Translations under genes and position numbers: made by a program
Part shown: positions 1 through 8,352 of the stretch, one piece after another
How positions within the stretch are numbered: the first letter of the stretch is position 1
Layout of the letters: each line of letters begins with the position of its first letter
The notes under the pieces: generated by a model
Seen by the model: the letters and a program-made list of their open reading frames with translations, nothing else
Database searches by the model: none
What the model was told of the DNA's origin: nothing
DNA from: Ectopseudomonas mendocina
GTDB lineage: Bacteria > Pseudomonadota > Gammaproteobacteria > Pseudomonadales > Pseudomonadaceae
Length of the DNA: 63,703 nucleotides
Assembly (NCBI RefSeq): GCF_007049795.1
Contig: NZ_SCFY01000025.1
Location: forward strand, 1-63,703
Direction of reading: 5' to 3'

Positions 1-84
1 GATGATCCTCAGGAACCAGCTCTTCCAATGTCGGCGGAAACAGGCTGCTTTGTTGCCGATCTTCACCTTGGATATAGCCCATAA
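1..84 (+). CDS. 3' end of an unidentified gene, cut by the window edge
   Basis: An open frame enters from the left edge and runs 27 codons to TAA at 82-84, ending in the residues ADLHLGYSP. A strong hairpin starts three bases after the stop, as expected for the end of a real gene converging on fabB. The visible piece is too short to assign to a family. It could be a chance open frame, so confidence is low. Confidence 0.3.
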   Translation, partial: DDPQEPALPMSAETGCFVADLHLGYSP

Positions 85-86
85 AC

Positions 87-120
87 GACAATGCCCCCAT
101 CGACTGATGGAGGCATTGTC
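87..120. terminator. Hairpin between convergent genes
   Basis: GACAATGCC and GGCATTGTC flank a GC-rich centre to give a long stem. It sits just after the stop of the left-edge frame and about 70 bases past the fabB stop. There is no clean T-run on either strand, so it is a plausible two-way terminator but not a textbook one. Confidence 0.5.
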
Positions 121-192
121 TTCAGCTTGCTCTCAGACTGCTAGGTTTTCACACAGTCTGCGAGGGCGCCGTTTTCTTTACCGCAGCAGCAG

Positions 193-1413
193 TTACTTGC
201 CGGCCCAGCGCTTGAGCACCAGAGTGGCGTTGGTGCCGCCGAAGCCGAAGCTGTTGCTCATCACGGTATCGAGCTTGGCGTTCTCAACGGTGCTGAGCTG
301 GATCGGCATATCAGCCACTTCCGGGTCGAGTTCGTCGATGTTGGCCGACGCGGCGATGAAGTTACCTTCCATCATCAGCATGCAGTAGATCGCTTCCTGC
401 ACGCCGGCAGCGCCGAGGCTGTGACCGGACAGGCTCTTGGTCGAGCTGATGGCCGGGGCCTTGTCGCCGAACACGGCGCGCACGCCTTTGATTTCCGCAA
501 CGTCGCCAACCGGCGTCGAGGTGCCGTGGGTGTTCAGGTAATCGATCGGGGTGTCGACAGTGGCCAGCGCCTGCTGCATGCAGCGGATCGCACCTTCACC
601 GCTTGGGGCGACCATGTCGTAGCCATCGGAGGTCGCGCCGTAGCCGACGATTTCCGCGTAGATCTTGGCGCCACGGGCCAGAGCGTGCTCCAGCTCCTCG
701 ACCACGACCATGCCGCCACCGCCGGCGATGACGAAACCATCACGCTTGGCGTCGTAGGCGCGCGAGGCTTTTTCCGGGGTCTCGTTGTACTGGGTGGAGA
801 GGGCGCCCATGGCGTCGAACAGGCAGCTTTGGCTCCAATGTTCTTCTTCACCGCCGCCGGCGAAGACCACGTCCTGCTTGCCCAGCTGGATCTGTTCCAT
901 GGCCTGGCCGATGCAATGTGCGCTGGTTGCGCAGGCCGAGGAGATGGAGAAGTTGACGCCCTTTATCTTGAACGGAGTGGCCAGGCACGCCGATACCGTG
1001 CTGCCCATGGTGCGGGTTACACGGTATGGGCCGATGCGCTTGACGCCTTTCTCGCGCAGGGTATCGATGGCTTCCATCTGGTTGACGGTGGAAGCACCAC
1101 CGGAACCGGCGATCAGACCGGTACGCGGGTTGGAAATCTGCTCTTCGCTGAGGCCGGAATCCTTGATTGCCTGTTCCATAGACAGATAAGCATAGGCCGC
1201 AGCATCGCCCATGAAACGGAACAGTTTGCGGTCGATCATTTCTTCCAGGTTCAGGTTGACCGAACCGGAGACATGACTGCGCAGGCCCATTTCGGCATAC
1301 GAGGGGTTGAAACGGATGCCTGATTTGCCCGCGCGAAGGCTGCCGGCAACGGCTTCTTTGTCATTGCCCAGGCAGGAAACGATGCCCAGACCGGTGATCA
1401 CTACACGACGCAT
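193..1413 (-). CDS. fabB: Beta-ketoacyl-ACP synthase I, FabB
   Basis: Condensing enzyme that elongates acyl-ACP with malonyl-ACP; in gamma-proteobacteria it extends the cis-3-decenoyl-ACP made by FabA and is needed for unsaturated fatty acids. About 406 residues, the usual length. The catalytic triad is visible: Cys near residue 161 in SSACATSAH, His in NTHGTSTPVGD, and His in GHSLGAAG. The ATG at 1413 is preferred over an in-frame TTG two codons earlier because the conserved N-terminus MRRVVITGLG starts there. It lies 11 bp downstream of fabA in the same direction, so the two are almost certainly one fabAB transcript, as in P. aeruginosa. Identification is very secure. Confidence 0.97.
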   Translation of the reverse strand: MRRVVITGLGIVSCLGNDKEAVAGSLRAGKSGIRFNPSYAEMGLRSHVSGSVNLNLEEMIDRKLFRFMGDAAAYAYLSMEQAIKDSGLSEEQISNPRTGLIAGSGGASTVNQMEAIDTLREKGVKRIGPYRVTRTMGSTVSACLATPFKIKGVNFSISSACATSAHCIGQAMEQIQLGKQDVVFAGGGEEEHWSQSCLFDAMGALSTQYNETPEKASRAYDAKRDGFVIAGGGGMVVVEELEHALARGAKIYAEIVGYGATSDGYDMVAPSGEGAIRCMQQALATVDTPIDYLNTHGTSTPVGDVAEIKGVRAVFGDKAPAISSTKSLSGHSLGAAGVQEAIYCMLMMEGNFIAASANIDELDPEVADMPIQLSTVENAKLDTVMSNSFGFGGTNATLVLKRWAGK

Positions 1414-1424
1414 GTGCAAGTCCT

Positions 1425-1940
1425 TCAGAAACTGTCGGTGGAGGTGAACAGGCCGACGCGCAGGCCTTCGGCGCTGTAGATCTCGCGCCCGTCGACGGCC
1501 ACGGTGCCATCGGCGATGCCGAGGATCAGCGAGCGGCTGATGGTGCGCTTGATGTGAATGTTGTAGGTGACCTTCTTGGCGGTCGGCAGTACCTGACCAA
1601 AGAACTTCACTTCGCCACTACCCAGGGCACGGCCGCGGCCCGGGTTGCCTTGCCAGCCGAGGTAAAAGCCGACTAACTGCCACATGGCGTCGAGACCGAG
1701 GCAGCCCGGCATTACCGGGTCGCCCTCGAAGTGACAACCGAAGAACCACAGGTCCGGATTGATATCGAGCTCAGCGACGATTTCGCCCTTGCCGTACTTG
1801 CCGCCGGTTTCGCTGATGTGAGCGATACGATCGATCATCAGCATGTTTGGGGCGGGCAGTTGCGCGTTCCCCGGGCCGAACAGTTCGCCGCGGCTGCAGG
1901 CGAGCAGGTCTTCCCGGGTGTAGGCGTTTTGTCTTGTCAT
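1425..1940 (-). CDS. fabA: 3-hydroxydecanoyl-ACP dehydratase/isomerase, FabA
   Basis: Bifunctional hotdog-fold enzyme that dehydrates 3-hydroxydecanoyl-ACP and isomerises trans-2- to cis-3-decenoyl-ACP, the branch point to unsaturated fatty acids. It has 171 residues, the normal length. The active-site pair is at the standard positions: His70 in FFGCHFEGDPVMPG and Asp84 in LGLDAM. It is the first gene of the fabAB pair. A palindromic operator candidate lies about 135 bp upstream of the start. In Pseudomonas this pair is repressed by the TetR-family regulator DesT; whether DesT acts at this site is inference. Confidence 0.97.
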   Translation of the reverse strand: MTRQNAYTREDLLACSRGELFGPGNAQLPAPNMLMIDRIAHISETGGKYGKGEIVAELDINPDLWFFGCHFEGDPVMPGCLGLDAMWQLVGFYLGWQGNPGRGRALGSGEVKFFGQVLPTAKKVTYNIHIKRTISRSLILGIADGTVAVDGREIYSAEGLRVGLFTSTDSF

Positions 1941-2073
1941 GCGAGCTCCTCAATTGTCCCCACGCTTCTAAGGCTGGGCGAATCGTCCTGGCCGGCGACG
2001 TCTTTCTAAATGTAGGCGTCTGCCGGCAGCCTAGTCATAGACTGTTGCGTTGTGGTGAAAGTCACAGCGCAGT

Positions 2074-2089
2074 GAGTACAGTTGTACTC
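2074..2089. promoter_or_regulatory. Palindromic operator candidate upstream of fabA
   Basis: GAGTACAGTTGTACTC is an inverted repeat with 7-bp arms around a 2-bp centre. It resembles the operators of TetR-type unsaturated-fatty-acid regulators (FabR of E. coli, DesT of P. aeruginosa), whose half-sites contain GTACA or similar. Its place upstream of fabA fits. The palindrome is seen directly; the identity of the binding protein is inferred. Confidence 0.5.
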
Positions 2090-2112
2090 TGCTGGTTCTG
2101 CATTGTCACATT

Positions 2113-2379
2113 AGGGTCTGCTCCCGTTTCATTCGCGAGCCGCGTTGCTGCGAGAAATGGCCCCCGGTTAGGCGCAGGACGCCGGTAATGGCCGCCCCTT
2201 GCCAAGTCCTGCAACAACAGCGGGGGCCATTTCCCGTGCAACCCGAAGGGCCGGGCCTGTTTTGTCGCGATGCGGCGTTACTCGATGGCTCATTTGGGCG
2301 ACCAAACGTCGCATCTCGCGCCTTGCCTCGCGACAAAACAGGCTCCGGCGCGACCGCGAATGAAACGGGAGCAGACCCT
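2113..2379. mobile_element. MITE-like element with 25-bp terminal inverted repeats
   Basis: The 25 bases at 2113-2137, beginning AGGGTCTGCTCCCGTTTC, recur as an exact reverse complement at 2355-2379. Inside are two further long hairpins. The first pairs 2154-2166 (GAAATGGCCCCCG) with 2221-2233. The second pairs 2255-2270 (GCCTGTTTTGTCGCGA) with 2328-2343. No transposase is encoded in these 267 bp and no target-site duplication is obvious. The structure fits a non-autonomous miniature transposon or a large intergenic palindromic repeat. It lies between the end of the sensor kinase gene and the fabA control region. Confidence 0.65.
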
Positions 2380-2424
2380 CGCAGTTTCCCCTTGTAACGC
2401 CGGCTTGTCACGGGCGCTACTCGC

Positions 2425-4323
2425 CTATGGTCGGGGTGGCAGCCAGCGCAACAGAATGCGTTGCAAGTCTGCTCGTTTGAACGGCTTCGCCAGGTAATCG
2501 TTCATTCCCGCTTCCAGGCAGGCTTCGCGGTCACCCTGCAGGGCATTGGCGGTCAGGGCGATGATCGGCACCTGTTGGCATTGCTGGAGTTGGCGGATCT
2601 GCCGCGTCGCCTCGTAACCGTCCATCAGCGGCAGTCTGCAATCCATCAGGATGGCGGCGTAGTCGTGCTGGCTGCAGTTTTGTACGGCCTGCTGACCGTC
2701 GCCGACCAGGCTGACCTGATAGCCCAGGCTGCGCAGCATGGCTTCGATGACCGTCTGGTTGACCGGATTATCCTCCACCAGTAGCACCGCCTGGCCGTCG
2801 CCGCTGCTCAGGCTCTGACTGTCACTGCTTTGTGCCTGTTCGCTGCGGGCCAGAAAGGGTAAAGGTATCTCCAGGGTGAACACCGAGCCTTCGCCCAGTC
2901 GGCTTTCCGCGCGCAAGGTGCCGCCCATGCGTTCGGCCAAGGTGCGAGCGATCGGCAGGCCGAGGCCGGTGCCGCCGTAACGGCGGGATATCGAGGTGTC
3001 GGCCTGCTGAAAGGCGTCGAACATGTGTTCCAGGCGCTCGTCGTCGATGCCAATACCGCTGTCGCGCACGGAGCAGGTGAACCACAGCACCTGGTCGTCC
3101 AGCTGCTGCCAGCGGGTTTGCACACGAATCTGGCCTTCTTCGGTGAACTTCAGTGCGTTGCCGATCAGGTTGACCAGAATCTGCCGGATGCGAGTGGGGT
3201 CGCCTTGCACCTCCAACTGCTCCAGGCCTGGCTGGTTTTCCAGCAGCAGTTGCAGGCCGCGTTGCTGGGCGCTGTGCTGGAACACCTGAACCGAACCCTG
3301 CAGTAGCTCCAGCAGGCTGAAAGGGATGGCCTCGAGCTCCAGTGCGCCGCGTTCGATCCGCGAGAAATCGAGGATATCGTTGATCACCTTGAGCAGGTGT
3401 TCGGTGGATTCGGTGGCCAGGGCTGCGTATTCGGTTTGCTCGTCATTCAGGCTGGTGGTTTCCAGCAGTTGCAGCATGCCCAGTACGCCATTCATCGGCG
3501 TGCGCAGTTCGTGGCTCATCATCGCCAGGAAGTCGGATTTGGCGCGGTTGGCCTGCTCGGACTCCTCACGCGCCTGGATCAGCTCGGCAATCGCCTGTTG
3601 CTGCTCGTGACCGCTCTGCTCGAGGGCGCAGGCGAGGTTGTTGATGTGCCGGGCGAGGTCGGTTAGCTCGTCGTTACCGCGCTCTATCAGCGAAGGTCGA
3701 TAATCGCCGCTCTGGATGCGTTCCAGAGCTTGGCCCATCGCGCTCAACGGCTGCGCCAGACGCCTGGCCAGGCGCCTGGCGAGGAGAAAGGTCAGCAGCA
3801 GCGCCAACAGCGACAGAATCCCGGCCTTGAACAGTATCTCCTGCTGACGCGTATTGAACGTGTCATTGGACATGCCCACTACCACCCGGCCCAGGTAGCC
3901 GTCGCCGAGTGTCTTGCCCAAAGGTGGCAGCGCTTGCGTGCGGGCAGGCTGGCCTTGCAGGCGGATGGGGGCCTGGAACACCTCGACTTGCGGCGTGCTA
4001 TGACCTTGTTCCTTGGGGCGTTCGACATACACCAGAATATTGTCGTCACGGTCGCGCACTTCGGCGAAGCGCACGTCGGGGGTGCTCAGGGTGGCACGCA
4101 GCAGGCTTTCCAGTGTATTGAGGTTGTCGTTGAGCACGCCGTATTCGGTGGCCGGCGCCAGTTGATTGGCGATCAGCTGGCCGATATGGCCCTGCTCCAG
4201 GCGCAGGTCCTGCAGGCGGGTGAAGGTGAGAAAGCCGGTCAGCAGCAGGGTCAGCAGCAGAGCCGGGCCGACACTGATCAGCTGGGTGCGGGTGTGAATG
4301 TTCCAGCCGCGACGCTGGTTCAT
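2425..4323 (-). CDS. Hybrid sensor histidine kinase (PA1611-like)
   Basis: Membrane hybrid kinase of about 632 residues. An N-terminal membrane helix (about 10-35) is followed by a periplasmic sensor region, a second membrane helix (SLLALLLTFLL), a HAMP segment, HisKA with phospho-acceptor His near 271 in MMSHELRTPMNG, an HATPase_c domain with the DSGIGI and GGTGLGLPI boxes, and a C-terminal receiver with phospho-acceptor Asp near 560 in ILMDCRLPLMDG. There is no Hpt domain, so a separate phosphotransfer protein must follow. Architecture and position beside fabAB and gpsA match P. aeruginosa PA1611, which works with HptB and RetS; that parallel is inference. The start at 4323 (MNQRRGWN) is chosen because the 26 upstream residues are proline-rich and unlike a membrane anchor. 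Confidence 0.88.
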   Translation of the reverse strand: MNQRRGWNIHTRTQLISVGPALLLTLLLTGFLTFTRLQDLRLEQGHIGQLIANQLAPATEYGVLNDNLNTLESLLRATLSTPDVRFAEVRDRDDNILVYVERPKEQGHSTPQVEVFQAPIRLQGQPARTQALPPLGKTLGDGYLGRVVVGMSNDTFNTRQQEILFKAGILSLLALLLTFLLARRLARRLAQPLSAMGQALERIQSGDYRPSLIERGNDELTDLARHINNLACALEQSGHEQQQAIAELIQAREESEQANRAKSDFLAMMSHELRTPMNGVLGMLQLLETTSLNDEQTEYAALATESTEHLLKVINDILDFSRIERGALELEAIPFSLLELLQGSVQVFQHSAQQRGLQLLLENQPGLEQLEVQGDPTRIRQILVNLIGNALKFTEEGQIRVQTRWQQLDDQVLWFTCSVRDSGIGIDDERLEHMFDAFQQADTSISRRYGGTGLGLPIARTLAERMGGTLRAESRLGEGSVFTLEIPLPFLARSEQAQSSDSQSLSSGDGQAVLLVEDNPVNQTVIEAMLRSLGYQVSLVGDGQQAVQNCSQHDYAAILMDCRLPLMDGYEATRQIRQLQQCQQVPIIALTANALQGDREACLEAGMNDYLAKPFKRADLQRILLRWLPPRP

Positions 4324-4557
4324 GGCTCTACCATCCTTGGAAAGCGGCGCTGCTGCCTGACGAGAGGTGCAGGGTGGGGGCAAGGGGCTGCCTGTGGGCA
4401 CGAATCGTCCTTGGCAATTAACGTCGATCCAGCATGTTAACCGACCCGACGCGCTTTGCCAGCGCCAGGTGTCTGCACTCTGCGGTAATTCTCGTTTGCC
4501 CCACCTAACTGACGGCCAGCGCTGAACTTTTGCCCTGGCCGGGCACTCTCGGCTCCG

Positions 4558-4563
4558 TATAAT
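4558..4563 (+). promoter_or_regulatory. Possible -10 box for gpsA
   Basis: A perfect TATAAT lies 42 bp before the gpsA start. No convincing -35 hexamer is found at 16-18 bp spacing, so this is a weak prediction that rests on the -10 match and the location alone. Confidence 0.35.
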
Positions 4564-4605
4564 GCACGCAGACCGCCATTACCAATGGCCTCATTCGGAA
4601 GACCT

Positions 4606-5628
4606 ATGACACAGCTCCAACCCATTGCCGTACTCGGCGGCGGCAGCTTCGGCACCGCTCTGGCCAACCTGCTGGCAGAGAACGGCCAGCGCGTCCTGCA
4701 ATGGATGCGTGACCCCGAGCAGGCCGAGCAGATGCGCCAGAGTGGCGAAAACCCGCGCTACCTGAAGGGGGTCAAGCTGCATAGCGGTATCGAGCCGACC
4801 AATGACCTCAGTGGTGTACTGCAGCAGGCCGAGCTGGTGCTGGTCGCATTGCCTTCCAGCGCTTTGCGTGATGCTCTGCAACCGGTTGCGCCACTGCTGG
4901 CAGGCAAGATGCTGATCAGCACCACCAAGGGCATCGAGGCCAAGACCTTCAAGCTGATGAGCCAGATTCTCGAGGAGATCGCTCCCGATGCGCGCATTGG
5001 CGTGCTGTCCGGGCCGAATCTGGCCAAGGAAGTGGCTGATCACGCGCTGACCGCGACAGTGATCGCCAGTGAAGACGAAGAGCTGTGCCTGCGCGTGCAG
5101 CAGGCCTTGCATGGCCGGACCTTCCGCGTCTATGCCAGTGCCGATCGTTTCGGTGTCGAGCTTGGCGGTGCGTTGAAGAACGTTTACGCCATCATGTCCG
5201 GCATGGCGGCGGCGCTGGGCATGGGTGAGAACACCAAAAGCATGCTGATTACCCGTGCCCTGGCGGAAATGACCCGTTTCGCGGTCAAGCTCGGCGCCAA
5301 CCCGATGACGTTTCTCGGCCTGGCTGGCGTCGGCGATCTGATCGTCACCTGTTCGTCACCTAAGAGCCGCAACTATCAGGTCGGCTTCGCCCTGGGCGAA
5401 GGTCTCAGCCTGGACGACGCGGTGCAGCGCCTTGGCGAAGTCGCCGAAGGGGTCAATACGCTTAAGGTGCTCAAGGCCCGTGCTGAAGAACTGGACGTCT
5501 ACATGCCGCTGGTCGCTGGCCTGCATGCCATCCTCTTCGAGGGGCGTACGCTGGCTCAGGTCATCGAATTGCTGATGCTCGGTGAACCCAAGACCGACGT
5601 CGATTTCATCCCCACTGCAGGTTTCTGA
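4606..5628 (+). CDS. gpsA: Glycerol-3-phosphate dehydrogenase [NAD(P)+]
   Basis: Reduces dihydroxyacetone phosphate to sn-glycerol-3-phosphate, the backbone for phospholipid synthesis; cytoplasmic. 340 residues, the normal length. The N-terminal Rossmann motif AVLGGGSFGTALA opens the protein, VLSGPNLAKEVA follows, and the catalytic lysine region GALKNVYAIMSGMAAALGMG is intact. The ATG at 4606 is chosen because GGAAG lies just before it and the nucleotide-binding strand begins six residues in. It is followed within 30 bp by a DUF4389 gene and then sixA, so the three are probably cotranscribed. Confidence 0.97.
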   Translation: MTQLQPIAVLGGGSFGTALANLLAENGQRVLQWMRDPEQAEQMRQSGENPRYLKGVKLHSGIEPTNDLSGVLQQAELVLVALPSSALRDALQPVAPLLAGKMLISTTKGIEAKTFKLMSQILEEIAPDARIGVLSGPNLAKEVADHALTATVIASEDEELCLRVQQALHGRTFRVYASADRFGVELGGALKNVYAIMSGMAAALGMGENTKSMLITRALAEMTRFAVKLGANPMTFLGLAGVGDLIVTCSSPKSRNYQVGFALGEGLSLDDAVQRLGEVAEGVNTLKVLKARAEELDVYMPLVAGLHAILFEGRTLAQVIELLMLGEPKTDVDFIPTAGF

Positions 5629-5657
5629 ACCCGGTAGCCAATCAAGGAGAGTGACTC

Positions 5658-6005
5658 ATGAGCGATGAAAAGCAGGAATTGGCGCGTGAATCGATTCTGT
5701 TGCGCATTCTGTGGATGGTGATCTTTCTCATCATCTGGCAGTTGGCCGAATTGCTGCTCGGCGCCGTGGTGCTGCTGCAGCTTGGTTATCGTCTGTTCTA
5801 CGACGCGCCGAACGCCAGCCTGCTTGGCTTTGGCGACAGCCTCAGCCAGTACCTGGCGCAGATCGGTCGTTTCGGTACCTTCAACACCGATGAAAAACCC
5901 TGGCCGTTCGCCGATTGGCCAACGCCACGTGCGCCTGAAGGCGAAACCGCGCACAGCATTCCTCCTGCGCCGCATCCTGTGCGCGATGAGGAGCCAAAGC
6001 TTTGA
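5658..6005 (+). CDS. DUF4389 family membrane protein
   Basis: 115-residue protein of unknown function. One strongly hydrophobic stretch near residues 17-45 (LLRILWMVIFLIIWQLAELLLGAVVLL) is followed by a short soluble region and a proline-rich acidic tail. The pattern RILWMVIFLIIWQLAELLLG is typical of DUF4389. A clear AAGGAGAG ribosome site precedes the ATG. It lies between gpsA and sixA and overlaps the sixA start by four bases, which suggests translational coupling. No enzymatic motif is visible. Confidence 0.8.
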   Translation: MSDEKQELARESILLRILWMVIFLIIWQLAELLLGAVVLLQLGYRLFYDAPNASLLGFGDSLSQYLAQIGRFGTFNTDEKPWPFADWPTPRAPEGETAHSIPPAPHPVRDEEPKL

Positions 6006-6460
6006 GGTTATGGCTGCTGCGCCATGGTGAGGCCGAGCCACAGGCTGCCAGTGATGCTGCGCGCGAGCTCACCGCTCATGGTCGCAAGGAAGTGCAGCAG
6101 GCCGCGGCTCAGCTCGCCGGCCGGCCGTTGACGGCCATCGTCGCCAGCCCCTATGTGCGTGCCCAGCAGACTGCCGAGCTTGTGCGCAGCGAGCTGGGGC
6201 TCACTGGCAAGATAAACACCGTGGCCTGGTTGACCCCCGATAGCGATCCCCGTGAAGCCCTGAAGTATCTCGATGAGCGCGAGCGTGCCGAGGTGCTGCT
6301 GGTCAGCCATCAGCCATTGGTCGGTGCACTGGGCGGGTTGCTGGTGCACGGTCACCGGCAGGAGCCACTCCCCATGCGCACCGCCAGTCTGGCTGAGCTG
6401 GAAGGTGATATCCCGGCTGCCGGGCTGATGGAGCTGCTGGCGCTGATCCACCCTCGTTGA
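6002..6460 (+). CDS. sixA: Phosphohistidine phosphatase SixA
   Basis: Small histidine-phosphatase-superfamily enzyme that removes phosphate from phosphohistidine in Hpt domains or PTS proteins. 152 residues. The RHG motif is at residues 7-9 (LWLLRHGEAE), with VASPYVRAQQTAEL and a second catalytic His in LLVSHQPLVG. The frame begins at a TTG that overlaps the stop of the upstream gene in the sequence TTGA. No ATG lies close by, and the RHG motif is so near the N-terminus that a later start is impossible. Third gene of the gpsA group. Confidence 0.9.
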   Translation: MRLWLLRHGEAEPQAASDAARELTAHGRKEVQQAAAQLAGRPLTAIVASPYVRAQQTAELVRSELGLTGKINTVAWLTPDSDPREALKYLDERERAEVLLVSHQPLVGALGGLLVHGHRQEPLPMRTASLAELEGDIPAAGLMELLALIHPR

Positions 6461-6548
6461 CCGGCGCCGCTTGTGGCGTCAAAGCTGCGTCATGCCTGGC
6501 CTGTCGCGCTTTGGCGGCAAATGTTCCAGGCGAGAAACATTTCTTAAC

Positions 6549-6577
6549 TTGCACCTCTTTTGTCTGCGTGGAATATT
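6549..6577 (+). promoter_or_regulatory. Sigma70-type promoter of the acyl-CoA synthetase gene
   Basis: TTGCAC (6549-6554), a 17-bp spacer and AATATT (6572-6577) form a good match to the housekeeping promoter consensus. The last base of the -10 is the first base of the palindrome at 6577-6600, so a protein bound there would block initiation. Confidence 0.6.
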
Positions 6578-6600
6578 CAACCAAGCAAGTGCTTGGTTGA
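6577..6600. promoter_or_regulatory. Perfect 24-bp inverted-repeat operator candidate
   Basis: The arms TCAACCAAGCA and TGCTTGGTTGA (11 bp each) are exact complements around a 2-bp centre AG. The site abuts the -10 hexamer and lies about 32 bp before the GTG start. Length, symmetry and the CAAGC/GCTTG half-site are typical of TetR-family repressors of acyl-CoA metabolism. No TetR gene is present in the window, so the regulator would be encoded elsewhere. Confidence 0.6.
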
Positions 6601-6631
6601 TTCCTACAAAAACAACAAAGGAGGAAGCCCT

Positions 6632-8299
6632 GTGGCTGATGCAATCCGTTTGCCGCTCGAGCTGTTTTACGAACGTGAAGCAAGGCACCCGAACAAACGC
6701 TACATGGTGCAACCTTTGGGGGGCGGCCAGCTGCTGGAGCTGAGCTGGGCCGATGTTGGTGAGCAGGCTCGTCGCGCAGCCAATTGGTTGCGCAGTCGCG
6801 AGCTGCCACAGGGTAGCCGCATCGCCATCATCTCCAAGAACTGCGCGCACTGGATCGTTGCCGATCTGGCGATCTGGATGGCGGGCCACGTTTCGGTACC
6901 GTTGTATCCCAACCTGACCGCCGACTCGATGCGCCAGGTGCTGGAACATTCAGAGGCTGCTCTGGCCTTCGTCGGCAAGCTCGATGATTGGGCGTCGATG
7001 GCGCCGGGCCTGCCGCAGGGCTTGCCGACAGTCAGCCTGCCGCTACATCCGCAGGGCAGCTTCGACTACAGCTGGGATGACCTGCAGCGCAGCGCGCCGA
7101 TTCAGGATGACCCCAAGCCCGCAGCCAACCAGCTGGCCACCATCATCTACACCTCAGGCACCACTGGCACGCCCAAGGGCGTGATGCACAACTTCTCCAA
7201 TTTCGGTTTCGCCGCCAGCAACGCCATCAAGCTGTTCGGTGTGGGCGAGGATGATCGGCTGATATCCTACCTGCCGCTGTGTCACGTGGCCGAGCGCATG
7301 TTCGTCGAGTTAGCGTCCATCTACGCGGGGCAGACGATCTTCTTTGCCGAGAGCCTGGATACCTTTCTGGAAGACCTCAAGCGCGCGCGGCCGACCGTGA
7401 TGTTCGGTGTGCCGCGTATCTGGACCAAGTTCCAGATGGGCGTGTACAGCAAGATGCCGGCGCAGAAGCTCGAGCGTCTGCTGCGGCTGCCAATCGTCGG
7501 CCATTTCATCGGTCGTAAGGTACTCGCAGGCCTTGGCCTGGACGCCATTCGCTACGCGCTGTCCGGCGCCGCGCCAGTGCCAGAAACATTGCTCAACTGG
7601 TATCGCCGCCTGGGTATGGAGATCCAGGAGGTCTATGGCATGACCGAGAACTGTGGTTACTCCCACGTCTGTTTGCCAGGCAAGTTCAAACAGGGCTGGA
7701 TTGGCCAGAACAACCCGGGTGTCGAGGTGCGCATTGCCGAGGATGGCGAAGTTCAGGTGCGCAGTGGTGCGACCATGCAGGGCTACTTCAAGGACCCGAT
7801 GAAGACCGCCGAGACGCTGACTGACGACGGCTTTCTGCGTACCGGGGACAAGGGCGAGCAGGACGCCGAAGGTAACCTGCGTCTTACCGGGCGTATCAAG
7901 GAAATCTTCAAGACCAGCAAGGGCAAGTATGTCGCGCCGGCACCGATCGAAAATCGCATCGGTGAACACTCGCGTATCGAGCAGGTGTGCGTGGTTGGCG
8001 ACGGCTTGCCGCAACCCATCGCTCTATGCGTGCTCTCCGATGTGGGGCGCCAGGAGGCGGCCAATGACAGCCGCGATGAGCTTGAAAGCAGCCTCAAGGC
8101 CTTGCTCGCCGAGGTCAATGGTCGTCTCGATCATCATGAGCGGCTGCAAGGTCTGGTGCTGGTCAAGGAGGTCTGGGCGGTGGAGAACGGTTTCCTCACC
8201 CCAACCCTGAAGATCAAGCGCGCGGTTATCGAAGGCACCTACGGCGAGCGTTTCGCCGAATGGCAGCAGCGCAGCGAAGCCGTGCTCTGGCACGATTGA
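6632..8299 (+). CDS. Long-chain acyl-CoA synthetase (AMP-binding family)
   Basis: Activates fatty acids to acyl-CoA through an acyl-adenylate. 555 residues. The P-loop-like signature IIYTSGTTGTPKG is near residues 170-182, YGMTENCGYSHV marks the substrate/adenylate region, RTGDKGEQDAEGNLRLTGRIKE is the hinge and A8 motif, and TLKIKRAVIEGTYGERF is at the C-terminus, where the catalytic lysine of the family lies. The start is GTG at 6632, preceded by the strong ribosome site AAAGGAGG; an upstream in-frame TTG has no such site and would run through the operator. A hotdog thioesterase follows, so activation and hydrolysis of thioesters may be paired. The natural substrate is not predictable. Confidence 0.9.
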   Translation: MADAIRLPLELFYEREARHPNKRYMVQPLGGGQLLELSWADVGEQARRAANWLRSRELPQGSRIAIISKNCAHWIVADLAIWMAGHVSVPLYPNLTADSMRQVLEHSEAALAFVGKLDDWASMAPGLPQGLPTVSLPLHPQGSFDYSWDDLQRSAPIQDDPKPAANQLATIIYTSGTTGTPKGVMHNFSNFGFAASNAIKLFGVGEDDRLISYLPLCHVAERMFVELASIYAGQTIFFAESLDTFLEDLKRARPTVMFGVPRIWTKFQMGVYSKMPAQKLERLLRLPIVGHFIGRKVLAGLGLDAIRYALSGAAPVPETLLNWYRRLGMEIQEVYGMTENCGYSHVCLPGKFKQGWIGQNNPGVEVRIAEDGEVQVRSGATMQGYFKDPMKTAETLTDDGFLRTGDKGEQDAEGNLRLTGRIKEIFKTSKGKYVAPAPIENRIGEHSRIEQVCVVGDGLPQPIALCVLSDVGRQEAANDSRDELESSLKALLAEVNGRLDHHERLQGLVLVKEVWAVENGFLTPTLKIKRAVIEGTYGERFAEWQQRSEAVLWHD

Positions 8300-8307
8300 G
8301 TATCAGT

Positions 8308-8326
8308 GGGCCGGGCTGACCGGCCC
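8308..8326 (+). terminator. GC-rich hairpin between synthetase and thioesterase genes
   Basis: GGGCCGG and CCGGCCC flank a 5-base loop, followed by GGTTTC rather than a T-run. It may attenuate or stabilise the transcript between the two genes rather than end it. Confidence 0.35.
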
Positions 8327-8352
8327 GGTTTCAACGCACAAGGGACACGCTC

